DNA from: Jatrophihabitans endophyticus
GTDB lineage: Bacteria > Actinomycetota > Actinomycetes > Mycobacteriales > Jatrophihabitantaceae
Direction of reading: 5' to 3'
NCBI RefSeq assembly: GCF_900129455.1
Contig: NZ_FQVU01000004.1
Coordinates: 1 to 64,000 of the forward strand
DNA: 64,000 bases
Under the pieces are notes generated by a model that worked only from the letters and a program-made list of their open reading frames with translations, was not told the origin of the DNA and ran no database searches. Both the position numbers and the translations under genes were made by a program. Numbering within the stretch: the stretch's first letter is position 1; each line of letters starts with the position of its first letter. This document shows positions 51,646 through 60,969 of the stretch, piece after piece.

Positions 51646-52490
51646 GGCTTCGCGATCTGGGTGTAGGAGTCGGGGCGGCGGTCCCGGTAGAACTGCCAGT
51701 CGTCACGCATCTGCTGGACGAGGTCGAGGTCGAGGTCGCGCACCAGCAGCTCCTCCTTCTCGGCCGAGCCGCGCTCGCCGACGAAGTTGCCCCGCGGGTC
51801 GATGACCTGGCTGGTGCCGTAGAAGTCGACGGCCAGCTCGCCGTACTCGTTGTCCTCGCGGCCGACGCGGTTGGGCTGCAGCACGAAGTAGCCGTTGGCG
51901 ACGGCCGCGCACGGCCCCTCGACCTCCCACAGCCGGTTGGACAGCCCCGGCTTGGTGGCGTTGGGGTTGAAGACGATGTGCGCGCCGGCGAGGCCCAGCT
52001 CGCGCCACCCCTCGGGGAAGTGGCGGTCGTAGCAGATGTAGGTGCCGACCTTGCCGACCGCGGTGTCGAAGACCGGGTAGCCCAGGTTGCCGGGGCGGAA
52101 GTAGAACTTCTCCCAGAAGCGATCGAGGTGCGGCAGGTGGTGCTTGCGGTACTTGCCCAGGATCGTCCCGTCGGCGTCGACGACCACGGTGGTGTTGTAG
52201 TAGACGCCGGTCTGGTCCTCCTCGTAGATCGGGAGCACCATCACCTGGCCGAGTTCCTTCGCCAGGGCTGCGAAACGCTGCACGATCGGGCCGTCGGCGG
52301 CCTCGGCGTAGCGGTAGTACTTCTGGTCCTGCGTGATGCCGAAGTACGGGCCGTAGAACAGCTCCTGGAAGCACATGACCTGCGCGCCCTGCTCACCGGC
52401 CTCGCGGGCGAACTGCTCGTGGCGGTCGAGCATGGACTCCTTGTCGCCGGTCCACGTGGTCTGCGAGATCGCTGCCTTGATCACGGTCAT
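51642..52490 (-). CDS. Beta-ureidopropionase-type N-carbamoyl amidohydrolase (nitrilase superfamily)
   Basis: 282 residues. The Glu-Lys-Cys triad is visible in CFQELFYGPYF (about 43), KYRKHHLPHLDRFWEKFYF (about 115) and YICYDRHFPEGWRELG (about 152). It hydrolyses N-carbamoyl-beta-alanine or N-carbamoyl-beta-aminoisobutyrate to the beta-amino acid, CO2 and NH3; N-carbamoyl-D-amino acids are the alternative if the pathway is a hydantoin one. It lies between the aminotransferase and dihydropyrimidinase genes, with 1 bp and overlapping spacing. Confidence 0.9.
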   Translation of the reverse strand: MTVIKAAISQTTWTGDKESMLDRHEQFAREAGEQGAQVMCFQELFYGPYFGITQDQKYYRYAEAADGPIVQRFAALAKELGQVMVLPIYEEDQTGVYYNTTVVVDADGTILGKYRKHHLPHLDRFWEKFYFRPGNLGYPVFDTAVGKVGTYICYDRHFPEGWRELGLAGAHIVFNPNATKPGLSNRLWEVEGPCAAVANGYFVLQPNRVGREDNEYGELAVDFYGTSQVIDPRGNFVGERGSAEKEELLVRDLDLDLVQQMRDDWQFYRDRRPDSYTQIAKP

Positions 52491-52491
52491 G

Positions 52492-53856
52492 TCAGTTCCC
52501 CTCGTAGTAGCGGTCGGCGACGTCGAGCGCCTCGTCCAGGATGCCGAGACCCTCTCGCACTTCTGTTTCGGTGATGATGCACGGCGGTACGACGTGCGTG
52601 CGGTTGAAGTGGGTCATGGGCCACAGCCCCCGTTCCTTGCACGCGGCCGCCAGCTCGTTCATCGGCTTCGCGTCGGCGCCGCTCGCGTTGTAGGGGACGA
52701 GCGGCGCGTGGGTGGCGGCGTCGCGGACGAGCTCGACGGCCCAGAACACCCCCAGCCCACGCACCTCGCCGACCGACGGGTGGCGCTCGGCGATCTTCGC
52801 GAGCTCCGGGCCGATGACCTCGGTGCCGAGCCGGCGGGCGTTCTCGACGATGCCCTCGTCCTTGAAGATGGTGATCGAGGCGACCGCGCTCGCGCAGGCC
52901 AGCGGGTGACCGGAGTAGGTGAGGCCGCCCGGGAAGATCCGTTCGTCGAAGGTGCGCGCGATGCGCTCGCTGATGACGACGCCGCCGAGCGGGACGTACC
53001 CGGAGTTGACGCCCTTGGCGAACGCGATGAGGTCCGGCGTCACGTCCCAGTGGTCGACGGCGAACCACTCGCCGCAGCGGCCGAAGCCGGCCATGACCTC
53101 GTCGGCGATGTAGACGATGCCGAACTCGTCGCAGATCTGCCGCACGCCCGCGAGGTAGCCGTCCGGCGGGACGAGGATGCCGTTCGTCCCCACGACGGTC
53201 TCGAGGATGATCGCGGCGACGGTGTGCGCGCCCTCGACCATGAGCGTGTCGCGCAGGTGCTGCAGCGCGCGCTCGCACTCCTGCTCCGGCGTCTCGCTGT
53301 GGAAGGCCGAGCGGTAGGGGTACGGCCCCCAGAAGTGGACGATGCCCGGCATCGCCGGCTCGGCGCCCCAGCGGCGCGGGTCGCCGGTGGCGGTGATCGC
53401 GCCGGCGGTGGCGCCGTGATAGCTGCGGTAGGCCGCGAGCACCTTCTGCCGCCCGGTGTGCAGCTTCGCCATGCGCATGGCGTTCTCGACCGCCTCGGCG
53501 CCGCCGTTGGTGAAGAACACCCGATTCAGGTCGCCGGGGGCGAGCTCGGCGATTAGCCGGGCGGCCTCGCTGCGGGCGTCGTTGGCGAACGTCGGGGCGA
53601 TCGTCGTCAGCCGCCCCACGTAGTCCTGGATCGCCGCCACCAGCTTGGGGTGGTTGTAGCCGATGTTGGCGTTGATCAGCTGGCTGGAGAAGTCCAGGTA
53701 GCGCGTGCCGTCGTAGTCGGTGAAGTGGCTGCCCTCGGCGCTCGCGATGGGCAGCGGGTCGATCAGCTTCTGCGCCGACCACGAGTGGAAGACGTGCGCG
53801 CGGTCGAGCTCGCGGATGCGCGCGTCGGTGTCGGGCAGGCCGTCCAGCGGGTTCAT
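52492..53856 (-). CDS. Class III omega-aminotransferase (beta-alanine/beta-aminoisobutyrate type)
   Basis: 454 residues. PLP motifs: FTNGGAEAVENAMRMAKLHT (about 110), YIADEVMAGFGRCGEWF (Asp, about 250) and DLIAFAKGVNSGYVPLGGVV (Schiff-base Lys, about 282). It transfers the amino group of beta-alanine or beta-aminoisobutyrate to pyruvate, giving malonate or methylmalonate semialdehyde, which fits the next enzyme. ATG 53856 is preceded by AGGAGAGG, which rules out the earlier in-frame codon inside palindromic element copy 2. Confidence 0.9.
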   Translation of the reverse strand: MNPLDGLPDTDARIRELDRAHVFHSWSAQKLIDPLPIASAEGSHFTDYDGTRYLDFSSQLINANIGYNHPKLVAAIQDYVGRLTTIAPTFANDARSEAARLIAELAPGDLNRVFFTNGGAEAVENAMRMAKLHTGRQKVLAAYRSYHGATAGAITATGDPRRWGAEPAMPGIVHFWGPYPYRSAFHSETPEQECERALQHLRDTLMVEGAHTVAAIILETVVGTNGILVPPDGYLAGVRQICDEFGIVYIADEVMAGFGRCGEWFAVDHWDVTPDLIAFAKGVNSGYVPLGGVVISERIARTFDERIFPGGLTYSGHPLACASAVASITIFKDEGIVENARRLGTEVIGPELAKIAERHPSVGEVRGLGVFWAVELVRDAATHAPLVPYNASGADAKPMNELAAACKERGLWPMTHFNRTHVVPPCIITETEVREGLGILDEALDVADRYYEGN

Positions 53857-53875
53857 ACGGTTCCTCTCCTGTCCG

Positions 53876-53919
53876 CTTTTGGCGGCTGAGCGCAGCATGC
53901 TGCGCTCAGCCGCCAAGAG
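53876..53919. repeat. Palindromic intergenic element, copy 2
   Basis: A 44-bp palindrome with 22-bp arms and a single T/G mismatch pair, centred on GCAGCATGCTGC. The arm start CTTTTGGCGGCTGAGCG differs from copy 1 in the middle, but both arms changed together. On the minus strand it begins 7 nt after the dehydrogenase stop and ends just before the aminotransferase ribosome binding site. Confidence 0.85.
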
Positions 53920-53926
53920 TGGGGGG

Positions 53927-55414
<1,488 letters not shown>

Positions 55415-55420
55415 GACACA

Positions 55421-55426
55421 ACGCTA
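55421..55426 (-). promoter_or_regulatory. -10 box, leaderless promoter of the pyrimidine operon
   Basis: TAGCGT on the minus strand, six bases before ATG 55414. Confidence 0.5.
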
Positions 55427-55450
55427 GGCGCGTGGCTGGACGATAGGTAC

Positions 55451-55465
55451 CCGACAGAGTGTCGG
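55451..55465. promoter_or_regulatory. Operator candidate between PucR-type regulator and pyrimidine operon
   Basis: CCGACAGAGTGTCGG is a perfect 6-bp inverted repeat with a 3-bp spacer. It is 25 bp upstream of one -10 box and 28 bp upstream of the other, the right place to control both divergent promoters. Confidence 0.5.
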
Positions 55466-55492
55466 ATCCATGCGCAGCATCCGGACGGTTTG

Positions 55493-55498
55493 TAGGGT
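55493..55498 (+). promoter_or_regulatory. -10 box, leaderless promoter of the PucR-type regulator
   Basis: TAGGGT six bases before ATG 55505. No ribosome binding site is seen. Confidence 0.5.
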
Positions 55499-55504
55499 TG
55501 TCGG

Positions 55505-56746
55505 ATGCTGCCGACGCTGCGAGAGGTGCTCGACCTCCGTCCCCTGCGCGACGGCGAGCCGATCGTGCGCGCGGGCCGGTCGCGCCTGGACGCGCCGGTG
55601 CGCTGGGTGCACGTCAGCGAGATCGGCGACATCGGGAACCTGCTCGAGGGCGGCGAGCTCATCCTCTCGACCGGGGTCGCGCTCCCCGAGTCCGCGGCCG
55701 CGCTGGCCCGGTTCGTCACCGACCTGGCCGGCGCCGGCGTGTGTGGAATCGTCGTCGAGCTGGGCCGCCGCTTCCACCGCTCGCTGCCGGCCGCGCTCGT
55801 CGACGCGGCCCACCGCGCCGAGCTGCCGCTCGTCGAGCTGCACCGCGAGACGCCCTTCGTCGCGGTCACGCAGGCCGTGCACACGCTCATCCTCGCCGCG
55901 CGGATGCGCGAGCTGGAGGCGTCGGACGAGCGGCAGCGCCATCGCACCCTGCTCACGACGCTGGCGCTCGCGGCCGACGTGCCCCCGGACCTCGCGGAGC
56001 GGGCCGGGGCGCTCGGCGTCCCCCTGCACGGCCGCGCGCTCACCGGCGTCGCCGTCCGTACCGGCGACGGCGGCGCCGACGGTGCTGACCCCGCCCTGCT
56101 GCGCGACATCGCCAACCGGGCCGCGGACACCCTGCGCGCGCTGCGGGTGCCCGCGCTCGTGGGGCTGCTCGACGACCAGCACGTCGCCGCGGTGGTGTCG
56201 CTGGAGGACGCCGGGCGCACCGACGCCGCCCTGCGTCGGCTGTGCGAGCAGGTGCACGCCGTCGCGGAGGTCCGGGGAGTCGGGCCGCTCGTCGTCGGCG
56301 TGGGCACGACGACGAGCGGTGCGCCGTCCGCGGCCGCCACGCTGCGCGAGGCCGTCCGCGTCGCCGACACGGCCGCCACGCTCCCGCCCCGCGCCGGCTG
56401 GTTCCGCTCGCCGGACCTGCGGCTGCAGGGCCTCGTGCACCAGTTGCGCGATCACCCCTCGCTGCGCGACTACGTGGAGCGCGAGCTGCGCCCCCTGCTC
56501 GACCGGGCCGACGCCGACCGGCTGCTCGACGTCCTCACGGCGTACTGCCGCACCGGCGCCAGCAAGACCGACACGGCGGCCGCGCTGTTCGTCTCCCGCG
56601 CCTCGCTCTACGACCGGCTGCGCAAGCTCGAGCGCATCCTCGGCGTCGACCTCGCCGACCCCGACGTGGTGCTCGGCCTGCACTTCGCGCTGCTCGCGCG
56701 CGAGACGCTGGCCCGCCCCGACCTCGCCGCGCCCCACGCCGGTTGA
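55505..56746 (+). CDS. PucR-family transcriptional regulator (1)
   Basis: 413 residues. An N-terminal PucR domain (MLPTLREVLDLRPLRDGEPI, then VRWVHVSEIGDIGNLLEGGE) is followed by a GGDEF-like middle region and the C-terminal PucR helix-turn-helix (TGASKTDTAAALFVSRASLY, then DRLRKLERILGVDL). PucR proteins control purine, uracil or amino-acid catabolism. Being divergent from the dehydrogenase gene with a shared inverted repeat, it most likely regulates the pyrimidine operon. It converges on PucR (2), with 12 bp between stops. Confidence 0.9.
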   Translation: MLPTLREVLDLRPLRDGEPIVRAGRSRLDAPVRWVHVSEIGDIGNLLEGGELILSTGVALPESAAALARFVTDLAGAGVCGIVVELGRRFHRSLPAALVDAAHRAELPLVELHRETPFVAVTQAVHTLILAARMRELEASDERQRHRTLLTTLALAADVPPDLAERAGALGVPLHGRALTGVAVRTGDGGADGADPALLRDIANRAADTLRALRVPALVGLLDDQHVAAVVSLEDAGRTDAALRRLCEQVHAVAEVRGVGPLVVGVGTTTSGAPSAAATLREAVRVADTAATLPPRAGWFRSPDLRLQGLVHQLRDHPSLRDYVERELRPLLDRADADRLLDVLTAYCRTGASKTDTAAALFVSRASLYDRLRKLERILGVDLADPDVVLGLHFALLARETLARPDLAAPHAG

Positions 56747-56758
56747 GCGGCGCGTCGA

Positions 56759-58237
56759 TCATCCGCCGTCGGAGCGGTCGTCGTCGAGGCGGTGCAGCTC
56801 GAGCGCGGCGTAGACCGCGAGCTGTCGGTCGGGCTGGTCCAGGAACGGGCCGATGGCCGACTCGAGTTTCGTCAGCCGCTGCCGCAGCGTGTTGCGGTGC
56901 ACGAACAGCCGCCGGGCCGCATCAGCGAGATTGCCCTGAGCAGCCCGGAGCGCGCGCAGCAACCGGCGTGACTCCGCGGCCTCGGCATCGTCACCGGCGA
57001 CCGGGCCGAGCGTCTCCGCGACGAATGCACGGCGTTCGTGCTCGGGCAGCTGGTAGAGCAGCCGCAGCATGCCGAGCTGCTCGTAGCGGGTGACGTCGTT
57101 CGCGGCGCCGAGCCGCCGACCGATCGTTGCGGCGCGGGCGGCCTCGCGGTGCGCGCCGGGCAGGCTGCGCGCATCGGACACCACGCGACTGACTCCTGTC
57201 GACAGCGGCAGCGAGGCGGCGCGGCGGAAGCCCCGGACGAGCGCGTCGAGGTCGGTGACGGCGTCGAGCAGCAGGACGACGCCGCCGTCCCAGACGAGCA
57301 TGGTCGACCGCGGGTCCGCCCGCGTCGCGGCTGGCTCGAGCTGCGCGGCGAGACGGCGCAGGCCGGTGGGGCCCACCGACTGCGCGAACGGCTCGATCAC
57401 GGCGACGACCATCCGGCGCCGTGGGAACAGCTGCAGCCGCCGGCTACGGCGCAGCGCGGCCTCCCGTGCCTGCAGGTCGTCGCCCAGGATGAGCGCGAGC
57501 TGGGCGCGGGCCGGTTCGGCGGCCTCGCGGTCCGCCCGGTGGACGCGCCACGACAACGACACGATGCGCGCCACCGGCACGAGGGCGTCGCGGACGCAGT
57601 CGTCGATCGGCTCGCGGCGGTCGACCGCCAGCTCCGTGCCACGCGCGGTCGCGTGGTCGAGCTCGTAACGGACCTCATGGGGGCCACCCCGGTCGGCACC
57701 GGCCTCGAGGACGGTCGTCCCGCGGTCGGTGACTGCGACGCAGGCGTCCAGCCGCACGGCCAGTCGTTCCAGCAACGGCGCGAGGTCGAGGTCGCCGTCC
57801 AGGGCGGCCGCGACGAGCTCCGGGTCGGCCGGCCGGCGCTCCGTCTCGGCGGCCAGCGTCGTCCGCATCCGTGTCGCGAGGGCGGCGACGTCGGTGGTGG
57901 CGCCGGGTCCCGTCCACAGCAATCCGCAGCCCGCTTCGCACACGACCGAGGCGACGCCGGCGGGCAGGGTCCGCGGTGGCGGCTCGACGGACGCCACCAC
58001 GATGACGGCGGGGCGCAGCCGGTGCGCGACACGGCCGACGACGAGGTCCAGCGGCTGCGCGGTGTCGCGGGCCGCGGCCGTCCGGTCGAGCACCACCAGC
58101 GCGGCCGGAGGGATCCGCTCGGCACGGGCCGGCCGGCCCTCGGCGTCCAGGAGGTGGACGGCCGACGGCGGCGGCAGGCTCGACGGGGCCAGGACGACGA
58201 GGTCGGCTTCGGCCGCGATTCGCGCGAGCCGGCTCAC
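56759..58237 (-). CDS. PucR-type helix-turn-helix regulator (2)
   Basis: 492 residues. The C-terminal PucR/CdaR-type helix-turn-helix is clear (AAQGNLADAARRLFVHRNTL, then RQRLTKLESAIGPFLDQPDR). The preceding part has the GGDEF-like region (REAARAATIGRRLGAANDVT). The N-terminal half is a divergent sensor with no recognised domain, not the standard PucR domain of its neighbour. GTG 58237 is the start. It is divergent from the isopenicillin-N-synthase-like gene by 77 bp, so that gene is a likely target. Confidence 0.82.
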   Translation of the reverse strand: MSRLARIAAEADLVVLAPSSLPPPSAVHLLDAEGRPARAERIPPAALVVLDRTAAARDTAQPLDLVVGRVAHRLRPAVIVVASVEPPPRTLPAGVASVVCEAGCGLLWTGPGATTDVAALATRMRTTLAAETERRPADPELVAAALDGDLDLAPLLERLAVRLDACVAVTDRGTTVLEAGADRGGPHEVRYELDHATARGTELAVDRREPIDDCVRDALVPVARIVSLSWRVHRADREAAEPARAQLALILGDDLQAREAALRRSRRLQLFPRRRMVVAVIEPFAQSVGPTGLRRLAAQLEPAATRADPRSTMLVWDGGVVLLLDAVTDLDALVRGFRRAASLPLSTGVSRVVSDARSLPGAHREAARAATIGRRLGAANDVTRYEQLGMLRLLYQLPEHERRAFVAETLGPVAGDDAEAAESRRLLRALRAAQGNLADAARRLFVHRNTLRQRLTKLESAIGPFLDQPDRQLAVYAALELHRLDDDRSDGG

Positions 58238-58314
58238 CGGCGCCTGCCCGCCGGGTGGGTGCGCGCCGCGTGCCGCCGCGGACCGGCTGGCGGGCGGCGC
58301 CGGCGCGACCGAGA

Positions 58315-59310
58315 ATGAACGCCGTGCACAGCCTGCCCGTGGTGGACGTGGCGGCCGTCGGCGACGCCGCGGAGGCCGCCCAGGCCGAACAGCTGGACCT
58401 CGCCTGCCGTCACGTCGGCTTGTTCGAGGTGGTCGGCCACGGCATCCCGCGCGAGGACGTCGTCGAGCTGTTCAGGCTCACCCGCGAGTTCTTCGCGCTG
58501 CCCGCGGTCGAGAAGGCCGCCGTGGCGCAGCCGGCGCCTGACCAGGTGCGGGGGTGGTCGCCGGCCGGGAGCGAAGGTATCGCCTATTCCCTCGACGAGG
58601 AGTCGCCGGCCGATCTCAAGGAGAAGCTGGACATGGGGCGTCCGCACGTCGACGCCGCCGATCCGTACTACGACCCGGCGCGCTCCGGGCCGCACCTGGC
58701 GCCGAACCTCTGGCCGGTTCGTCCTCGCGAGCTGCGTCCGGCGTGGGAGGGGTACTGGCAACATCTCGACCGCGTGTGCGCGATCCTGATGCGGCTCACC
58801 GCGCTCTCCTTCGAGCTGCCCGACACGTGGTTCGCCGACAAGATCGATCGTTCGATCAGCATGTTGCGGGCGCTGCACTACCCGCATCAGCACGAGCCGC
58901 CCCTGGCCGGGCAGCTGCGCGCCGGTGCGCACACCGACTACGGCGCCTTCACCGTCGTCACCGGCGAGGACGCCCCGGGCGGCCTGCAGGTACTGGAACG
59001 AGACGGCGGCTGGGTGTCGGTGACGACCACCCCCGGGCGACTCGTCGTCGGCGTCGGTGACCTGTTGGCCGAGTGGACCGCCGACGTGTGGCCCGCGACG
59101 CTGCACCGCGTGGTGAACCCGCCGCGCGGTCTCGCGTCGGACGCGTCGCGGCTCGCCTTCGCGTTCTACCAGCACCCGAACTACGACGTCGAGGTCGACG
59201 TCCTGCCGTCGCTGCTGAGCCATGACCGCGCCGCGGCGGCGCCCCGGCTGACCGCCGGCGACCATCTGCGGCACAAGTACGTGCGGCAGACGACCTTCGG
59301 TCGGGCCTGA
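58315..59310 (+). CDS. Isopenicillin N synthase-family 2-oxoglutarate/Fe(II) dioxygenase
   Basis: 331 residues. Pattern: SLPVVDVAAVGDAAEAAQAE; HVGLFEVVGHGIPREDVVEL; iron ligands in LRAGAHTDYGAFTVVT (H-x-D, about 203) and LHRVVNPP (distal His, about 263); and the RLAFAFYQHP region with the co-substrate Arg. Members oxidise many small molecules, and fungal thymine-7-hydroxylase belongs to this fold, which is suggestive beside a pyrimidine operon, but no substrate can be read here. ATG 58315; GTG 58324 is an alternative. It ends in a hairpin shared with the VOC gene. Confidence 0.85.
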   Translation: MNAVHSLPVVDVAAVGDAAEAAQAEQLDLACRHVGLFEVVGHGIPREDVVELFRLTREFFALPAVEKAAVAQPAPDQVRGWSPAGSEGIAYSLDEESPADLKEKLDMGRPHVDAADPYYDPARSGPHLAPNLWPVRPRELRPAWEGYWQHLDRVCAILMRLTALSFELPDTWFADKIDRSISMLRALHYPHQHEPPLAGQLRAGAHTDYGAFTVVTGEDAPGGLQVLERDGGWVSVTTTPGRLVVGVGDLLAEWTADVWPATLHRVVNPPRGLASDASRLAFAFYQHPNYDVEVDVLPSLLSHDRAAAAPRLTAGDHLRHKYVRQTTFGRA

Positions 59311-59334
59311 CCGGGGACGCCGCACGCCGGTCAG
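59307..59334. terminator. Bidirectional terminator hairpin containing both stop codons
   Basis: CTGACCGG (59307-59314) and CCGGTCAG (59327-59334) are perfect inverted arms with a 12-nt loop. The TGA of the dioxygenase and the TGA of the convergent VOC gene lie in opposite arms. No T-run. Confidence 0.5.
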
Positions 59335-59744
59335 CCCGGTGCGAGAGGGAGGTGGTTGATCCGGAACACGTTTCCCTCGGGATCCCGGACGACCGCCTGC
59401 CACGCCCCATAGTAGGTCCGGTGCGGCTCCTGGACGGCCGTCCCACCGCGACTCACCGCCGTCGCGAAGCGGGTCGCGACCTCCGGTTCGGTCGCGCACT
59501 CGAAGGTCAGGAACGACACCACGCCGTCACGGCCGTGGGACGGCGGTTCGAGGGCGAGCAAGTCGTACGCCGTGTGGGCGCTGAAGCCGAGCACGACCGG
59601 GCCCACCCACAACCCGCGGAAGTGCGGTGAGTCGAGGCCGGCGACCGCCGCGAGCCCGAAGACGTCCCGGTAGTAGTCGGCGAGACCGACGATGTCTGCG
59701 GCGAAGACGCTCGCGAACGACAGCGAGACGGCCGGCGCGCTCAG
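59331..59744 (-). CDS. VOC-family (glyoxalase/bleomycin-resistance-like) protein, probable CTG start
   Basis: 137 residues if read from CTG 59744. The N-terminal half (VSLSFASVFAADIVGLADYY, then RDVFGLAAVAGLDSPHFRG) and C-terminal half (YYGAWQAVVRDPEGNVFRI) make one complete VOC domain, so the protein clearly extends beyond the first standard start (TTG 59612). No ATG, GTG or TTG exists in frame before the domain, but CTG overlaps the binding-protein stop as CTGA, with AAGGTG 5 nt upstream. Function unknown; VOC proteins bind metals and small molecules. It is the last gene of the Rbs-type operon. Confidence 0.7.
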   Translation of the reverse strand: MSAPAVSLSFASVFAADIVGLADYYRDVFGLAAVAGLDSPHFRGLWVGPVVLGFSAHTAYDLLALEPPSHGRDGVVSFLTFECATEPEVATRFATAVSRGGTAVQEPHRTYYGAWQAVVRDPEGNVFRINHLPLAPG

Positions 59745-60838
59745 AACTTCACCTTGCCGGCGTAGGTCTTGTAGCGGTACGGGTTGGCCTTCACGGCCGC
59801 CGTCGCCGTCGACTTGGTGATCATCGCCTGGGTGATGGGGTTGTCGAACGTCGCCGAGCCGCCCTCGATCTTGGCGCGGACCGCCTTGGCCACGGCCGAT
59901 CCGGTCTGCGCCGCCGAGTAGTAGCGGTTCGCCTGCAGGTAGGGCGTGCCGAGCCAGGTGAACAGCTCGTCGTCGCCGTCGCTCGAGACGTGCGTGAGGT
60001 CGGTGATCTTCTTCGACTTGAGATACGAGGCGATGCCGTCGGACATCGACGCGGAGTACGCCACGATCGCGGTGGTGTCCGGGTGGGCCTGCAGGCCGGA
60101 CTCCACCACGCCGGTCGCCTTGTTGCGGTCGAAGAACGCCTGCTGCCGCACCGCGACCGTGAAGCCGCTGCCGGCGAGCGAGGCGTTCAGTCCCTCGTCG
60201 ATCTTCTCCGAGAAGCCCTGCCCGACGATGCCCTGCACGACGATGACCTTGCCCGGCTTGGCGTTCTTCTTGAGGTACTCACCGATCAGCTTGCCGCCCG
60301 CGACGGAGTCGAGGTCGGCGACGCCGGTGTAGTACTTGTCGGCGGCGCTCTTGCCCGGCCACAACGCGTTGCCGACGGGAACTCCCTGCTGCGAGCACAG
60401 CTGCGCCGCCTTGCCGATCGTGGTCGCGTCGGCGGGCAGCACGACCAGCCCGTCGATGCCCTGCGTGAGCAGGTTCTGGATGTTCGACAGCTCCGTGGTG
60501 GAGTTGAAGTTGTTCTGCACGCCGACGACCTTGTACTTCGTCCCGGCGAGCGCGGCCATCACACCCTCCGCCACATAGGTGGAGTAGGCGTTGATGCCGT
60601 TGAGGGAGATGCCGATCGTCTTGCCGGCACCCGCGTTCCCACCCGCGCCGCCCGAGCCCGACGACGTCGACCCCGAGGAGTCCGACGACGAGGAGCAGGC
60701 GGTCGCGGCACCCCCGACGGCGAGGAGGGCGGCGACGCCGCCGATACCGCGCAGGAAGGTGCGTCGGTCGGGTTCGAGGTCGGTGAGCGCGGCGGTCGGC
60801 GTGACGGAACCGGGGTGCGGTGACGGGCGGCGGGACAT
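59741..60838 (-). CDS. Sugar-type ABC transporter substrate-binding lipoprotein (Tat signal)
   Basis: 365 residues. A twin-arginine signal (DRRTFLRGIGGVAALLAVGG) ends in the lipobox AATACS, then a Ser/Gly linker. The periplasmic-binding fold follows (KTIGISLNGINAYSTYVAEG; GIDGLVVLPADATTIGKAAQ). It resembles the RbsB/XylF group. Export already folded and lipidated is implied by Tat plus lipobox. AGGAG precedes ATG 60838. It lies 131 bp downstream of the permease, the only sizeable gap in the operon. Substrate unknown. Confidence 0.9.
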   Translation of the reverse strand: MSRRPSPHPGSVTPTAALTDLEPDRRTFLRGIGGVAALLAVGGAATACSSSSDSSGSTSSGSGGAGGNAGAGKTIGISLNGINAYSTYVAEGVMAALAGTKYKVVGVQNNFNSTTELSNIQNLLTQGIDGLVVLPADATTIGKAAQLCSQQGVPVGNALWPGKSAADKYYTGVADLDSVAGGKLIGEYLKKNAKPGKVIVVQGIVGQGFSEKIDEGLNASLAGSGFTVAVRQQAFFDRNKATGVVESGLQAHPDTTAIVAYSASMSDGIASYLKSKKITDLTHVSSDGDDELFTWLGTPYLQANRYYSAAQTGSAVAKAVRAKIEGGSATFDNPITQAMITKSTATAAVKANPYRYKTYAGKVKF

Positions 60839-60969
60839 GCGGACTCCTCGGGTCGGGACGGGTTCGATGCGGCGGTGGGCGGCGCTGCCCGAGGTGCCGG
60901 TCCGGGTGGGGACGGACCGGGTGGTGGTGGCGTGGTGGGTCGACCGGCGGGGTGCCCGCTCGGCGCCGA

